A stretch of DNA of 64,000 bases from assembly GCA_010015805.1 (NCBI GenBank), contig ML978135.1, forward strand, positions 496,001 to 560,000. The letters run 5' to 3'. The stretch comes from Rhizodiscina lignyota. Lineage: Eukaryota; Ascomycota; Dothideomycetes; Aulographales; Rhizodiscinaceae. The translations under genes and the position numbers were made by a program. Numbering within the stretch: the stretch's first letter is position 1; every line of letters begins with the position of its first letter. Shown in pieces: positions 38,395-49,545 of this stretch. A model generated the notes under the pieces. The model ran no database searches, was not told the DNA's origin, and saw only the letters and a program-made list of their open reading frames with translations.

Positions 38395-41300
38395 ATGGGA
38401 ATTCTAAAACGAGATCATTTGATTCATACACTAACGGTAGGAAAGGACATGCTTGCGCCTCGTCGGTGCTCAGTATGTGAGCAGTGGATGCAATTCCACG
38501 AAGTCCGCCAGTGTACCAACTGTGGCAAGGGAAATCAGGAAGATCACTACTACTGCATTCTTTGTTCGGAGCCGGGCTGTAAAACGATCAATTGTTCAAA
38601 CCACACGACATGCTGGTTGGACCATCTTCCTGCGTTGAAGCGGATTCGAGAATGGCATCAAATGGTCGACCCCCTGCCGCAGTTATATGTGGACGCCGTT
38701 ACATACTCAGAGGAAAACGAGGCCAAGCAGGAAGAACTACACTACGATGACCGCCTGGCGTCTTGGTTCACCATACGGCCAGATCTAGAAGACAAGGATC
38801 TCTTGCGTCTTATCGTCACAGATCGGTTTCGCCAGCTATGTAATCCTGGAATTGCTGAAAACAAATGGATCGTGAATCAGTACCCCAGCTTCGTGTCGTT
38901 GATAGGCAACACTGGGGTTGGGAAGTCTACTCTTCTGCGCGCAATGTTGCTTCTGGGCCAGCTTCGTGCGACAGGCTACGATGCCGCGGACAAGAACCGA
39001 GAGATGGTTGGGTTAAGAAATATTGTTGCCGCTCGTGCCCAAGGACCTGTCACTAGGTCTGCAAATCTGCTTCATCTTACGAACCCTACCAGTCTTGGTG
39101 TACATCTCTACAAAGATGCGCCACTAGCGCCTGACGACCAAACATTCACAGAAAGCATACCCGGTCAACATATCCGTTATCCGATCCTGTTCGCCGATTG
39201 TGAGGGATTCGGCGCTGGAAATGCCTCGTTGACCTCGGAACGGATCAGCCGACAAGATTCTCCCAGCACGCTCCGCAAAGACCGAGATCGTAGTGCCGCT
39301 CGCAGTGAGCGATCATCCATGAGGAGGAGGGCGTCCGGTGAGACAAACTCTGCCTTTACACGGAGCAGACCTTTCAAAAACGCGATATCAGACTCTCCTA
39401 TCCTCGCAGAAAGTTATAAGCATGGAAGAGGCCCCGAGCTATTCTATGCGCGCTTCCTTTACGCTATGAGTGACGTTCTCGTGTTTGTCACAAAGGATGA
39501 CCAGACCTTTCAGGCCGACATGCAACGATTGATGGAGTGGTCAGCTGCTGCAATCTATAATTCAGTCAACCATGTCGCGCATAAGACACTCATCATCGTT
39601 CGAAATATGCCTGTCCTCCATAACGCGGATTTATTCGAACCACAGATACTTAAATCCACTTTGTTCAGGAACTTGAAGCCGCTTTGGGAAGCATCAGTGC
39701 CCCTTACTGAATTTGTCAAGAATTACAACAGCGGACAAATCCAGCGAGCGGAGAAGATAGAGGTCAACGAGGATCTCTTCCGTGTCTTTTTCCAGAATAT
39801 CAATGCTTGCTATATTCCAGACAAGAGAGGCAGGCCTGCGGCAGAGCTTTTCAAGCAATATGGACTGCTGAGAGACCAGATCACGCGTGCGTCGTTCGAA
39901 GGTAAGTGTAACAGGCTGTCTCATTCCAGTGCAATAATTATCAAGTCACGTAAAACCACCATAAGATGCTCTGCTAATTTTTCAATAGGTCAGAAGAATC
40001 GCCGGAAATGCTGGATCCAATACAATGTTCCTGCGTTATCACATATACTGAACAGAGCATTCGAGCACTTCAGAACGTGAGCTTGTCAAATCCCTTCTTA
40101 CTCTGATAGATTATTTTATTTTATTTTATTTGCCCAGTCAGCTTATGATTAGCAGATCCGACAAGCCCTTCGACTTCTATGTCGCAGCCCGTAACGATAA
40201 CCCCAACCCCGTATCTATGGGAGAACATATAGCAAATCTATTGCGCCACTTGCACGAACTCAGGAGCGAGAACCCGTTGATTCGCGCCCGCATCATCGCA
40301 ATCTGTTTGGTATGCTGGGCAATGAGATACATGGGCCAAGGTGAGCTTCATCTATCAAGTATCAACCTTGACGCGCTTATGTGCTTACAGAGACAGTATA
40401 CAACCCAGACGATATATGGGATCGACATATCAAGGGTGATTGTGAAACCGCTCTCCGCATTTTCGCAAACAGGTATCAAAGATGCAGTTTTACCTTCGCC
40501 GACGGAACACCTTGCATAGTGCGAAGGACCACGCATGACCAGCACTGTAACGAAAGAGGCACGAGACAGCCAGGTGTCTTCACCGAATCATATTTGAAGA
40601 AAGACCTTCAAAATGATCCACTTCTTCAGATTCGAAAAGAGTTTGTCGCTCTCTACGAGACAACCTGCGGCAGCACTTCGCACAGTGGCCCAATTCTCCC
40701 TTCTTTGTCAAGCTTCCGGCAAATAAGAGAGAACACCTTTCGAGAGTTTATCTCCATCTGGAAGCATATCAGGAGCAACAAAACTTGTTTTACATGTTTA
40801 CAAATTGTTCCGGATCATGTGCTGCCTTACGGTCATGTCTACTGTATTGAATGCGTCAAGGAGTTTGGCAAGCCGTCAGAGTACTTTGAGTCCGCTTGGG
40901 AAATGCTTGACTGTGCGCTCTGTGGGACCCGTTGGTATCAGTCTCCGCAGCTGATACGGCTCAAACCTCGCTGTGCAGGCGTCCGCATACTCTCCCTTGA
41001 CGGTGGTGGTGTTCGAGGGATTGTCGAACTTGCGGTTCTCGAGCAGCTCCTCGCAAAAGTTGATCTGGGATTGCCGAATCCCGTTCCGGAACTCTTTGAC
41101 CTTGTAATGGGCACAAGTACAGGTATGCCATGTACTCACATAAAAATATAAGAGACTGGCCAGTGCTAATGTTCGGCTGGAACACAGGAGGCATCATCTC
41201 CCTCTGTCTCGTTCATAAGGTGTATATGCCTATTGCTACTATGAAGGAGAAATTCTTAGAGCTTGCGAAGCGAACATTCGAGAAAGACCGCAGCGGATTT

Positions 41301-42581
41301 ATTGGCAGATTCGACCCACTTCAACTCTTCGTCAAAGCACTCATGCTCATGCGGGTTACCGATAGCATATATTCACCGGATCCGCTACGGGAATGCCTAG
41401 TCGAATTATTTGAACCAGATGTTCGTCTCTTCTCATCTCCGACAAGAACTCACTTCCAGAGGTCAACGAGAGTTGCTGTGACTTCGACAAAAGACAGAGC
41501 TGCAAACAGATGTCTCATTACGAATTACAATCGTCAAAGATACTCCAGTGATCAAAGCCCTGACCTGATAGCCCCATGTGAAGATGACTTTGAGAGAGAA
41601 GATGAAGACAAGCTTGAGATGAAGATCTGGGAGGCCGGGATTGCAACAGCTGCAGCGCCCTTCTATTTTCCTGCATTCTATAAACCGGAGACGAAGAAAG
41701 ACTATGTGGATGGCGCACTGCATGCAAACTTTCCCGGGTCATATGCACTCGAAGAGATGGATAATATTTGGTCGACGTACGGTGTTGACGCTGCTCTCGA
41801 TATTATGGTCTCCATTGGAACAGGTCGACAGACTCGAGATGTTGCCCTGCCAGCGGCATTGAAGATCGGAGGATTCGACGCCATCTGTACAAACTTCCAT
41901 AAGAATATCGAGAGTGAGAGACTCTTCAGAGACTTTGTCAACGGGCCCGGATCCAAACCCGGACTACAGGGCAAGATCCATCGGCTTAATGCAGAAATAT
42001 TTGGCGACTACGTTGCGCTGTATGAGTACAAGAAGATGAGGGACCTTAATGCCATGGTGTCGGAGCAAACAAAGAACACCGTGGACGGATCTCCATCTCT
42101 CAGCAGCAGCATTTCAAGTCTCGCAAACATACTGCTTGCAAACCTCTTTTTCTTCGAACCAGACGAGAACTTCGCCGAAGGAATGGAGATTGTCACACTC
42201 TCCCCGTACCAAAAATCCCACCACGTCAAGCAATTCAAGGGCTCTATTCGTTGTCGGCTAGCATACGACAGCGCCGAGTTGAAATCGCTTGTTCATCGAA
42301 TCGAGGGCTTCCACCACGCCGAGCTATGGCTTGGGCGCACTACTAGCGTCGAAGAACCGCGCTGGACGGTCATACCATTCTCAGACAATCAGCGTAACGC
42401 AATCCGAACCAAACGAGAGCGATTCAGAGTCAACTTCACAATGAAGACGGAAGACGAGGTCCAAAAGCAGCAGGTGATTGTGGTTTCCTTTAGGAATGAA
42501 AGCTTGGATGTGAAGAATTCTATTAGCGGATTTCCGGTGACCTTGATGGAGCTGAAGAAGCGAGCAGGAATAAGACCGTGA
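38395..42581 (+). CDS. Zn-finger / P-loop GTPase / RING / patatin phospholipase fusion
   Basis: Exons 38395-39901, 39989-40076, 40138-40340, 40391-41122 and 41188-42581 give 1307 residues; all splice phases agree. Order: Cys/His-rich finger (residues 27-75, CSVCEQW..CTNCG..CILC), P-loop NTPase with Walker A GNTGVGKST (about 170-178) and DCEGFG as Walker B/G3 (about 267), helical region, RING-like CFTC..CIEC..CALCG (about 732-776), then a patatin domain. The patatin has the oxyanion loop DGGGVRG (about 800), nucleophile GTSTG (about 840) and catalytic Asp in VDGAL (about 1016), so it looks active. The GTPase recalls large GBP/dynamin-like or septin-like P-loop proteins, but I cannot place it. 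Start uncertain: ATG 38395 or 38449 (MLAPRRCSVC). Cytosolic, likely a nucleotide-controlled lipid acyl hydrolase. Confidence 0.85.
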
Positions 42582-43223
42582 GCGATAGATTTGTCTCTCC
42601 AATAGCACGTGTGAAGAAGCGACGGCCCTTCTAAGACCGTGCGGCGTTGCGGGTATTTTGGAGGCTATCAGAAGCAACATGTATGTTGTTCGGGATATCG
42701 ATGACACCCAAAAAGGGGCAATGTCTGGACATGAAGCAAAAATTCCGACTAAGCGTGTCACGTGACCCCGACTACATAAAGCGAAGCGCATGGGCATTAG
42801 GACTCTTTTACCTATAAATAAGCTTTAAATAAAAAACATTCTAAAGCATTTTTGACTACACTAGCTGCTAGTTAGTAAATAAGGCTTAGAAGTCAAACCC
42901 GTGCGTATCGGCCCGGCCCGCTAAGCATTTTATTTCGAGCTTTAGCCTGGACTGTCATCCACGGCAATTTGAAGGGCAGAGTGTCCCCAAGGCACTTGAA
43001 ATTTCATAGCTCAATAATGCATTCCTTCTACGACTACATTTTTCAACGTCACACATGTTCTGCAGCACCTCCTGTAACTGTAACCCTCTGGTTTACATTC
43101 TCTCCATCGTCTTTCCAATTCTGCCACCTATTCAGTGGAAGACCTTCGTCAAATTCTTAATGCCCGAACGTTAGCTCAAACTTTTAGATGATGTTGAGAT
43201 TTCTATTGCACTTACCGGCTGTA
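42582..43223. other. Intergenic with AT-rich tract
   Basis: Contains an AT-rich segment (about 42800-42890) bordered by a CGGCCCGGCCCGC run at 42909-42922. This may be a decayed repeat. No gene seen; the precursor peptide gene ends at 43224. Confidence 0.4.
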
Positions 43224-43535
43224 TCATAGCTTGAGCGGGCCATCCTCATCCTGACGGCGTTTGAGGGGACCGTCCTCGTCCTGGCGACGTCTAAGAGGAC
43301 TGTCGTCATCCTGGCGACGTCTAAGAGGACCATCTTCATCCTGACGACGCTTGAGCGGATCGTCTTCATCCTGGCGGCGTTGGAGAGGGAAATCCTCCTG
43401 ACGCTTAGCCTGAATGCGTCCCAGAAGGTCGAACTGGGCAGCTTCCGCCTCACGAGCAGACATTCGCGATGCAATGCCTGCCGGTAATGCAGCTGCGGCC
43501 GCAACAATGGACAAAATGACAATGGAGTACTTCAT
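43224..43535 (-). CDS. Secreted kexin-processed repeat precursor peptide (KEP/RiPP-like)
   Basis: Single exon, 103 residues. A signal peptide (MKYSIVILSIVAAAAALPAG) is followed by a short pro-region (SAREAEAAQFDLLGRIQ) and six tandem units separated by dibasic KR/RR sites: QEDFPLQ, QDEDDPLK, QDEDGPLR, QDDDSPLR, QDEDGPLK, QDEDGPLKL. This is the layout of Kex2-cleaved precursors such as alpha-pheromones and the ustiloxin/phomopsin-type (dikaritin) RiPPs. The mature units lack the Trp/Cys pattern of alpha-pheromones. The divergent neighbour is a UstYa-family gene, which points to a modified peptide. Unlike known dikaritin cores, the units have no Tyr and only the first has Phe. The start is fixed by the signal peptide, with a TATA box 93 nt upstream. 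The product is unknown. Confidence 0.85.
   Translation of the reverse strand: MKYSIVILSIVAAAAALPAGIASRMSAREAEAAQFDLLGRIQAKRQEDFPLQRRQDEDDPLKRRQDEDGPLRRRQDDDSPLRRRQDEDGPLKRRQDEDGPLKL
43231..43404 (-). repeat. 30 bp tandem repeats coding the core peptides
   Basis: Five 30 bp units (43231-43260, 43261-43290, 43291-43320, 43321-43350, 43351-43380) and one 24 bp unit (43381-43404). Each unit encodes dibasic residues plus one Q-[DE]-[DE]-D-x-P-L core. The units differ at many third codon positions while the peptide is nearly constant. Confidence 0.9.
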
Positions 43536-44095
43536 ATTTACTCTCAGGATATCGTAGAAAGATGATGTATGTTGTTGAGGGGTGATCCGCGAATTGTTGT
43601 GCACCAGAGAGCTCGGGAATCGATGAGCCTTATATACACCTGTTGAGAGGCCTCGAGCACCTCCCGTGTTATCCGGATTCCTCGGTAGTACCACAATCTT
43701 CCGATCTGAAAAGTAAACAGTATTCTCAAATCAAAGCCAACAAGCTGATTTGGATCCGTGCTATCGCTCTCCTTCACAGCAGCATTGTCCTCAATGGCAC
43801 CGACTGGGATCTTGCAAGGAGGCGCTGGCACTCGCTGCATATAAGATTCAAGAACAGGTCTCGACTTCTTATATGTCTTAAATTGATTAATTCCCCACCT
43901 CTGTTTAAAGCCACGGCATTTCGACATAAGCCATAAGTCATACCTTATCTGGACGTTGAGCAATACTCCCAAGATCGGTCAATGTAAGAGTAATAAACGT
44001 TCGATCGACCAGACAGGTTTCCCTCTGCCGCACACTTTCCTCATCCTTCCCGTCTCAGGATTCCCACCCTTCCTTCGTTTCTAGTATCTTCAGAA
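43536..44095. promoter_or_regulatory. Divergent promoter between precursor and UstYa gene
   Basis: 560 bp shared upstream region of the repeat precursor (-) and the UstYa-family gene (+). On the minus strand a TATA box, GTGTATATAAGG, lies at 43628-43639. The plus-strand start at 44096 has no obvious TATA. Pyrimidine-rich tracts lie at 44028-44090. Open frames here show no domains. Confidence 0.6.
43628..43639 (-). promoter_or_regulatory. TATA box of the precursor peptide gene
   Basis: GTGTATATAAGG on the minus strand, 93 nt before the ATG at 43535. Confidence 0.6.
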
Positions 44096-45042
44096 ATGTC
44101 GCATCGATATGAGAAACTGGAAACCGCTGAGTATACAGAAGACTTCATTGATCGGCGTTCATGGCCCTACAATGTGGTCACCACGTTGCTCGGGTTAAAT
44201 GCTCTTCTGCTCTTCGCTCTTGTCTCTGCAATTGCTCTTTACCACGACCGGTCCGTATCAGCTCCGTACGAGGGAGGGTCCGCCATTGATCGAGGCAAGT
44301 AAGTCCCATTCGAGATATTGATCATTTGCTCACTCAAACTGCAGGTCTTGGAATACCGATACAACTCCAGCATGTGCAATTCACTGGAAGTCCCGTTTTT
44401 GACGAAAACGGGGTCAGCTCCATTCCTCCGAGGGACCCTAAGAGCCGCTGGCCAGAAAATGCGACATATTTTGGAGAAGCGAGCAAATCCATGGATGAGG
44501 TCTGGCATAAATTGACGAAGCCTTTCGAGTTTGCCCTATCCGAAGCGGAAGCAAAGTCGATATGGGGTGATAGATACACCACACACCGAGATCCTCGTGA
44601 CGGAAGGTATATGGCAGGGTAAGTTCCCTTGTTCTTCGCTTCGCGACAGCTTCTTAACTCTCAATAGTCTAGATGTCTTTCACAATTTACATTGTCTAGA
44701 CTACGTTCGTCGAGCATTCGATCCGCAGCAGTACCCTTTAACGCCGTACCATGGCAAAGTCCATTTAGGTAAGGAATTCATCGTATTCTAAGACATTCTC
44801 TAGTCAGTTCGCTAAACAGATGGCCTTGATTTAATCCAGAACATTGCCTGGACAACCTTCGTCAGACAATTCAATGCTATGGAAGCACGACCATCATACC
44901 AATATCGTACAGAAAAGGATTGGGCCATGGGTATATTGACGCGGACCAATCACATACCTGTCGGGATATTCGACAGCTACGAAGTTGGGTTGATGAGCGA
45001 ATACAAAGATCAAGGGCTGATCGCGGGCGGCGAGATGTGTGA
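44096..45042 (+). CDS. UstYa-family (DUF3328) peptide-modifying oxidase
   Basis: Exons 44096-44294, 44345-44618, 44668-44768 and 44840-45042 give 258 residues. One N-terminal membrane anchor (VVTTLLGLNALLLFALVSAIALY) follows a short basic tail. Both diagnostic HxxHC motifs are present: HNLHC (in VFHNLHCLDYVRR) and HLEHC (in HLEHCLDNLRQTIQCYGS). The second motif appears only after splicing exon 3 to exon 4, since the intron splits the Glu codon. The first intron is of GC-AG type (GAG|GCAAGT..CTGCAG), the only choice that keeps frame. Known UstYa/UstYb-type proteins oxidise or cyclise ribosomal peptides in ustiloxin, phomopsin, asperipin and related pathways. The repeat precursor next door is the obvious substrate candidate. 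Confidence 0.9.
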
Positions 45043-46605
45043 CCCGTAATGATACTGTGTATGACCTGTCTCGTGATCATTGTGCTTGCTCGGAACTACA
45101 CGTATATTAAAAATGGAGCACTATCCCAGTTAAGAAGCAGCAGCAGAAGCAGAGAGGCGGTGGACAATCTATCGAGTGACAAACTACATGTGCATGAGAA
45201 TGAGCCGGGGGAGATAATGCGAAGGTCCGCAGCTCTCGCCGCCTTGAGCAATCTCAATCCTGCAGAGTGCTGGAGATCCTTGCGTTCTTTTAGACCTACC
45301 AAGACCTACTCTGAACCACCTACCGTAAATGCAATATCAGAATACTCTGGAGCTTGGCGAAATACCCTGATATCATATTTAAAGCTCCTCGCTAAACTAT
45401 CCTAGGTAGGTAGGTAGCTGATAGAGTACGCTCGGGCTTTCTTCTATATCGAGCGATATTCGCCTTCATATACTGAAGATCCTAGTATAAGGAACAGGAA
45501 CAGAATGGCTCCCAACAAACCATTGCAACCCCTCTTTCTCACCTGTTATAATCTTGCTAGCCCGCGTTGTCGTAACCGCTGTCACGTCAGCCTTATAGAT
45601 ATTGAAAAGTCATTTTCGCCTCTCGTGACTCGTCAGCCTCCATCTCCAACGACACGCTAATGTACCCCATCCAGTCATGATTGGTCCAAAGGGCCTCAGC
45701 AATGTGCTCACGACGTACCAGAATCGTAAACGTCAGTTCCCTAAGATGTTCATGGTTAGTATGTCGTATGGGACTGTGCCGCCGATATAACCTGTGGCGC
45801 CCGCCAGACGAATCCTGAGGCTAGTCTTCACTTGCGTCCACAATTCCTATTCGAGCAAAAGTCATTTCAGAAAGCAAAATATACGTAGGATAACATTTTG
45901 TCAATGCTCAGCAAGCTTCAAGTATGAATAGATATGCATGTTGATCAAGGGACCGGAAACCATTCTGTATATACAAATCTTACCTAATGCCAGAAGCCTA
46001 CCAAATTACTAGCAAAGGTTTGATGCATGTCAGACTAGCACTTTCCAAATAAGAATCTGGCGCCCATTCAATTGATCCCTCTCCGAAGAGGAAGGATGTA
46101 ACCATTGGGAAGGCTTGAGCATTCCACTGATACAAATCTTCATCAAGATTACATACTATTTTCGCATCAATGGAATACTCAATCTGTACTGTGCAGCAAC
46201 TCGGTTTATTTTCTGGCTTTGGCCGCATGAACTCGGAAACTCTCGACCTCGAGGAAGTTGATACGTTATTGACAGAGCCAGATCAGCCAGAATAGCAAGG
46301 CACTTGCTAGTTGGCGAATAAGTTCCCATCAATATTTTGCTCAACCCTTACAACCCGACTAGTGGGACTCAGCTCGGTAACATCGAGTCGGAAAAGCTCC
46401 AGTTATGCAGGATCTGCCTTTATCCTTTGTTTCTTATCGCCATGAGACGGACATCGCAATCAAACGGTAGCGCTAGGAACAAGGCCCTTTGTTGTCTCTA
46501 ACGACATCAGAAATTCGGTGCTCGTAAAGGCCATCCTCAGTGGAAAGATGAGTGCAAAGACGCTCCATCGTGCTCGCCATACAGGCTGATGTATCCATCA
46601 AGCGG
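45043..46605. other. Intergenic, no gene supported
   Basis: About 1.5 kb. I looked for a second UstYa-type gene, an S41 peptidase or a methyltransferase and saw none. Short frames (45096-45302, 45998-46344, minus) lack motifs. Some could be decayed genes, but nothing supports a call. Confidence 0.4.
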
Positions 46606-47171
46606 TCAATTTTGTGCACGGCTCTCGATAGTTGCTTTCAGGTCTCTGTTGAATGTTTCAAATCCCTCTACAGTCTGCTTCCGCATACCCCAGCCGGGCC
46701 TGAAAAGAAAAGCGAGAAGCCCATTGAGGTCTTCTTTTTGGACTAGTATCGTTTTCTTGGGGCTCTCCAGATCGGGAGAGAAGTAGAATTGGTGTTCTCC
46801 GGTCAATAGCCCAAGGAAATTTCCACGTCACCTAAAGGATTCTGGAGAATTTTCCTGATAGACGATGTTAAACGGACATCGGCGATAGGTACAGTGTTCA
46901 GCCACCTACCAGGACGACAGGCTTGATCGTAGTTCCTTTCAGATCAATTTTCAATCGGTCTTCGGGCATTAAATCGGCGGGCTGTACGTTAGGATTAAGG
47001 GATTCGAAAGTCCAATCCTGATGCCACTCCTTGTATCGCTGGAAATCCAAGAACTGCTAATTGTAAGTATTATATGTACGTCGGTCAAGTACCGCGCCAT
47101 ACCACTGCTCGAACGGTTTTTGGTGAAGCCGCGATCTCGATCTGAGTGACTATGCTTTGAGATTGTCCCAT
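46606..47171 (-). pseudogene. SRPBCC-fold protein with in-frame TGA
   Basis: Three exons (47171-47103, 47053-46910, 46854-46606; introns 49 and 55 nt) give 153 coding positions with one internal TGA at 46830-46828 (codon 80). The product looks like a small SRPBCC/polyketide-cyclase-like lipid-binding protein: IEIAASPKTVRAVV, then FLDFQRYKEWH, KGTTIKPVV, FYFSP, GMRKQTVEGFETFNRDL. The stop sits at ESFR-stop-RGNFLG, where this fold family usually has Trp, so TGG to TGA is a simple explanation. No alternative acceptor restores frame. It could be a recent pseudogene or a sequencing error. Confidence 0.65.
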
Positions 47172-48365
47172 GATTTAATGTACCGAGAGAAAGTGGCGCC
47201 TGATAAGTGGTTGTTTCAAAACCGGCAAGTTGATAGCGTTAACTGCGTTTGGTGTGTTGGCACTGCTGCCGAAACTCGTGCGTAAGCGTCTCTGTGGAAC
47301 TCGAGATACAAACGATTCCGCCCGAACGGCACTCGGTACCTTTATAAGCGTCACCCTCGACTACACCGCCGAGACGAGGAAACGACGTAGCCGCCAGCCA
47401 CATCCTTCGTCTCGGTGCCGACCGAAGCCAACCAATATCGTGGTGCATGTCATGCTTGAAGCCACATATCCCGAGGTTACGCCGATCAGAGTGAGTGGAC
47501 AGTTTGACAGCATGATTCTCCTTCGAAATTGTGCACAGGGTGTCCTCAGAGACCTAGGGCATCGTGTACGGTAAAGTTATGGGAGAAATGGTATTGCCTC
47601 TGTAAGCGATCTAACGCGGCGCTAAATGATACCATTCAGCCTTTCACTGTCCCAAACCCTCTGCAAAGGCTACCATGTGTGAGCATGTCGCCTGGCACGC
47701 CAGAGATAATAAAATCCTCTACATCGTGATCTCGAACGGGTTTTAATACTGCACCGCGCCCCACATCCAATGAGAGGTCCACAAATGTCTTCGAGAAGCT
47801 CCATGTGGATGGATCGGCTGTCTCGGTGCCGACGATCGATTTGGTTGATTTTAATTCGCCGGGAGAACGAGCCATCGAATATGGCCAGCCAATATTTCGC
47901 GTTTTGGTCTCAAATGAATAATCCACGGACTAGAAGAGAGCTCATGCGAGAACTCCTCTGTATAGAATTGTAAGTAAACAGACGACAAGGCCAGATTGAA
48001 AGTTCGATTCAATGATAGAGAAAACACCACAGCATGGCCATGGGATGACTTCTAACTTGTCTAACTCAGAGTGCGCATTGCAGAATGGAAATCTGAGGCA
48101 TTGCATAAAATCTGCTAATTTCGCGATTTGGAGGCAACTGATAAAGTGACTTTTTGAACGTCATAACATACCTTGGACTAATCGTACACTTACTGAACGG
48201 AGGCCTCCCCAAATATGTGGACGAGGCTGGTTAATATCCCAATCATTGAAGAATTGCAACAACTTGGCGAGTCCAGAGAGAGCTCTTACAGGCAGTAGCG
48301 ATGAATTTATCACGAACTGCAATGGCGGGGAGAAAGTCGGAATAAAATTGGCGTACGGTTGGATG
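47172..48365. other. Intergenic, no gene supported
   Basis: About 1.2 kb. A minus-strand frame at 47926-47636 (ELKSTKSIVGTETADPSTW..) has coding-like composition but no partner exons or known domain. A plus-strand frame at 47230-47574 is probably spurious. Confidence 0.35.
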
Positions 48366-49272
<907 letters not shown>

Positions 49273-49545
49273 GATTTAAGGTACTGTGATGGAGAGTCCG
49301 GAGCTCATGCGAGCAAAGGGAGGAGACGTGGACAGGAGCTGTCACTGGGAGATCTTCGGCAAAAGTGCGTCACCGCTGTGGGACTTTTCTGTGCGGAGCG
49401 AAATGGAGATATCGAAATTCTCCAATTCAATCACAACCAAGCTGGCTCATCTTCTTGTCTATTTATCTACGACCGGATGACGCTGCGCTCTAATCAGAAA
49501 GTCCTTTTTTCCTTTTTATGAGAGAAATTATTCTGGTGCTGCACA

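Noticed and set aside
43184-43522. Second minus-strand frame with Arg/Met/Val-rich repeats across the precursor gene
   Set aside because: It is the out-of-frame reading of the 30 bp repeats; only the other frame has a signal peptide and dibasic sites.
43224-43535. Alpha-pheromone precursor
   Set aside because: Repeats and Kex2 sites fit, but the units lack the Trp/Cys pattern of ascomycete alpha-pheromones and are strongly acidic.
45043-46605. Additional RiPP-cluster genes (second UstYa, S41 peptidase, methyltransferase)
   Set aside because: No HxxHC, peptidase or SAM motif found on either strand.
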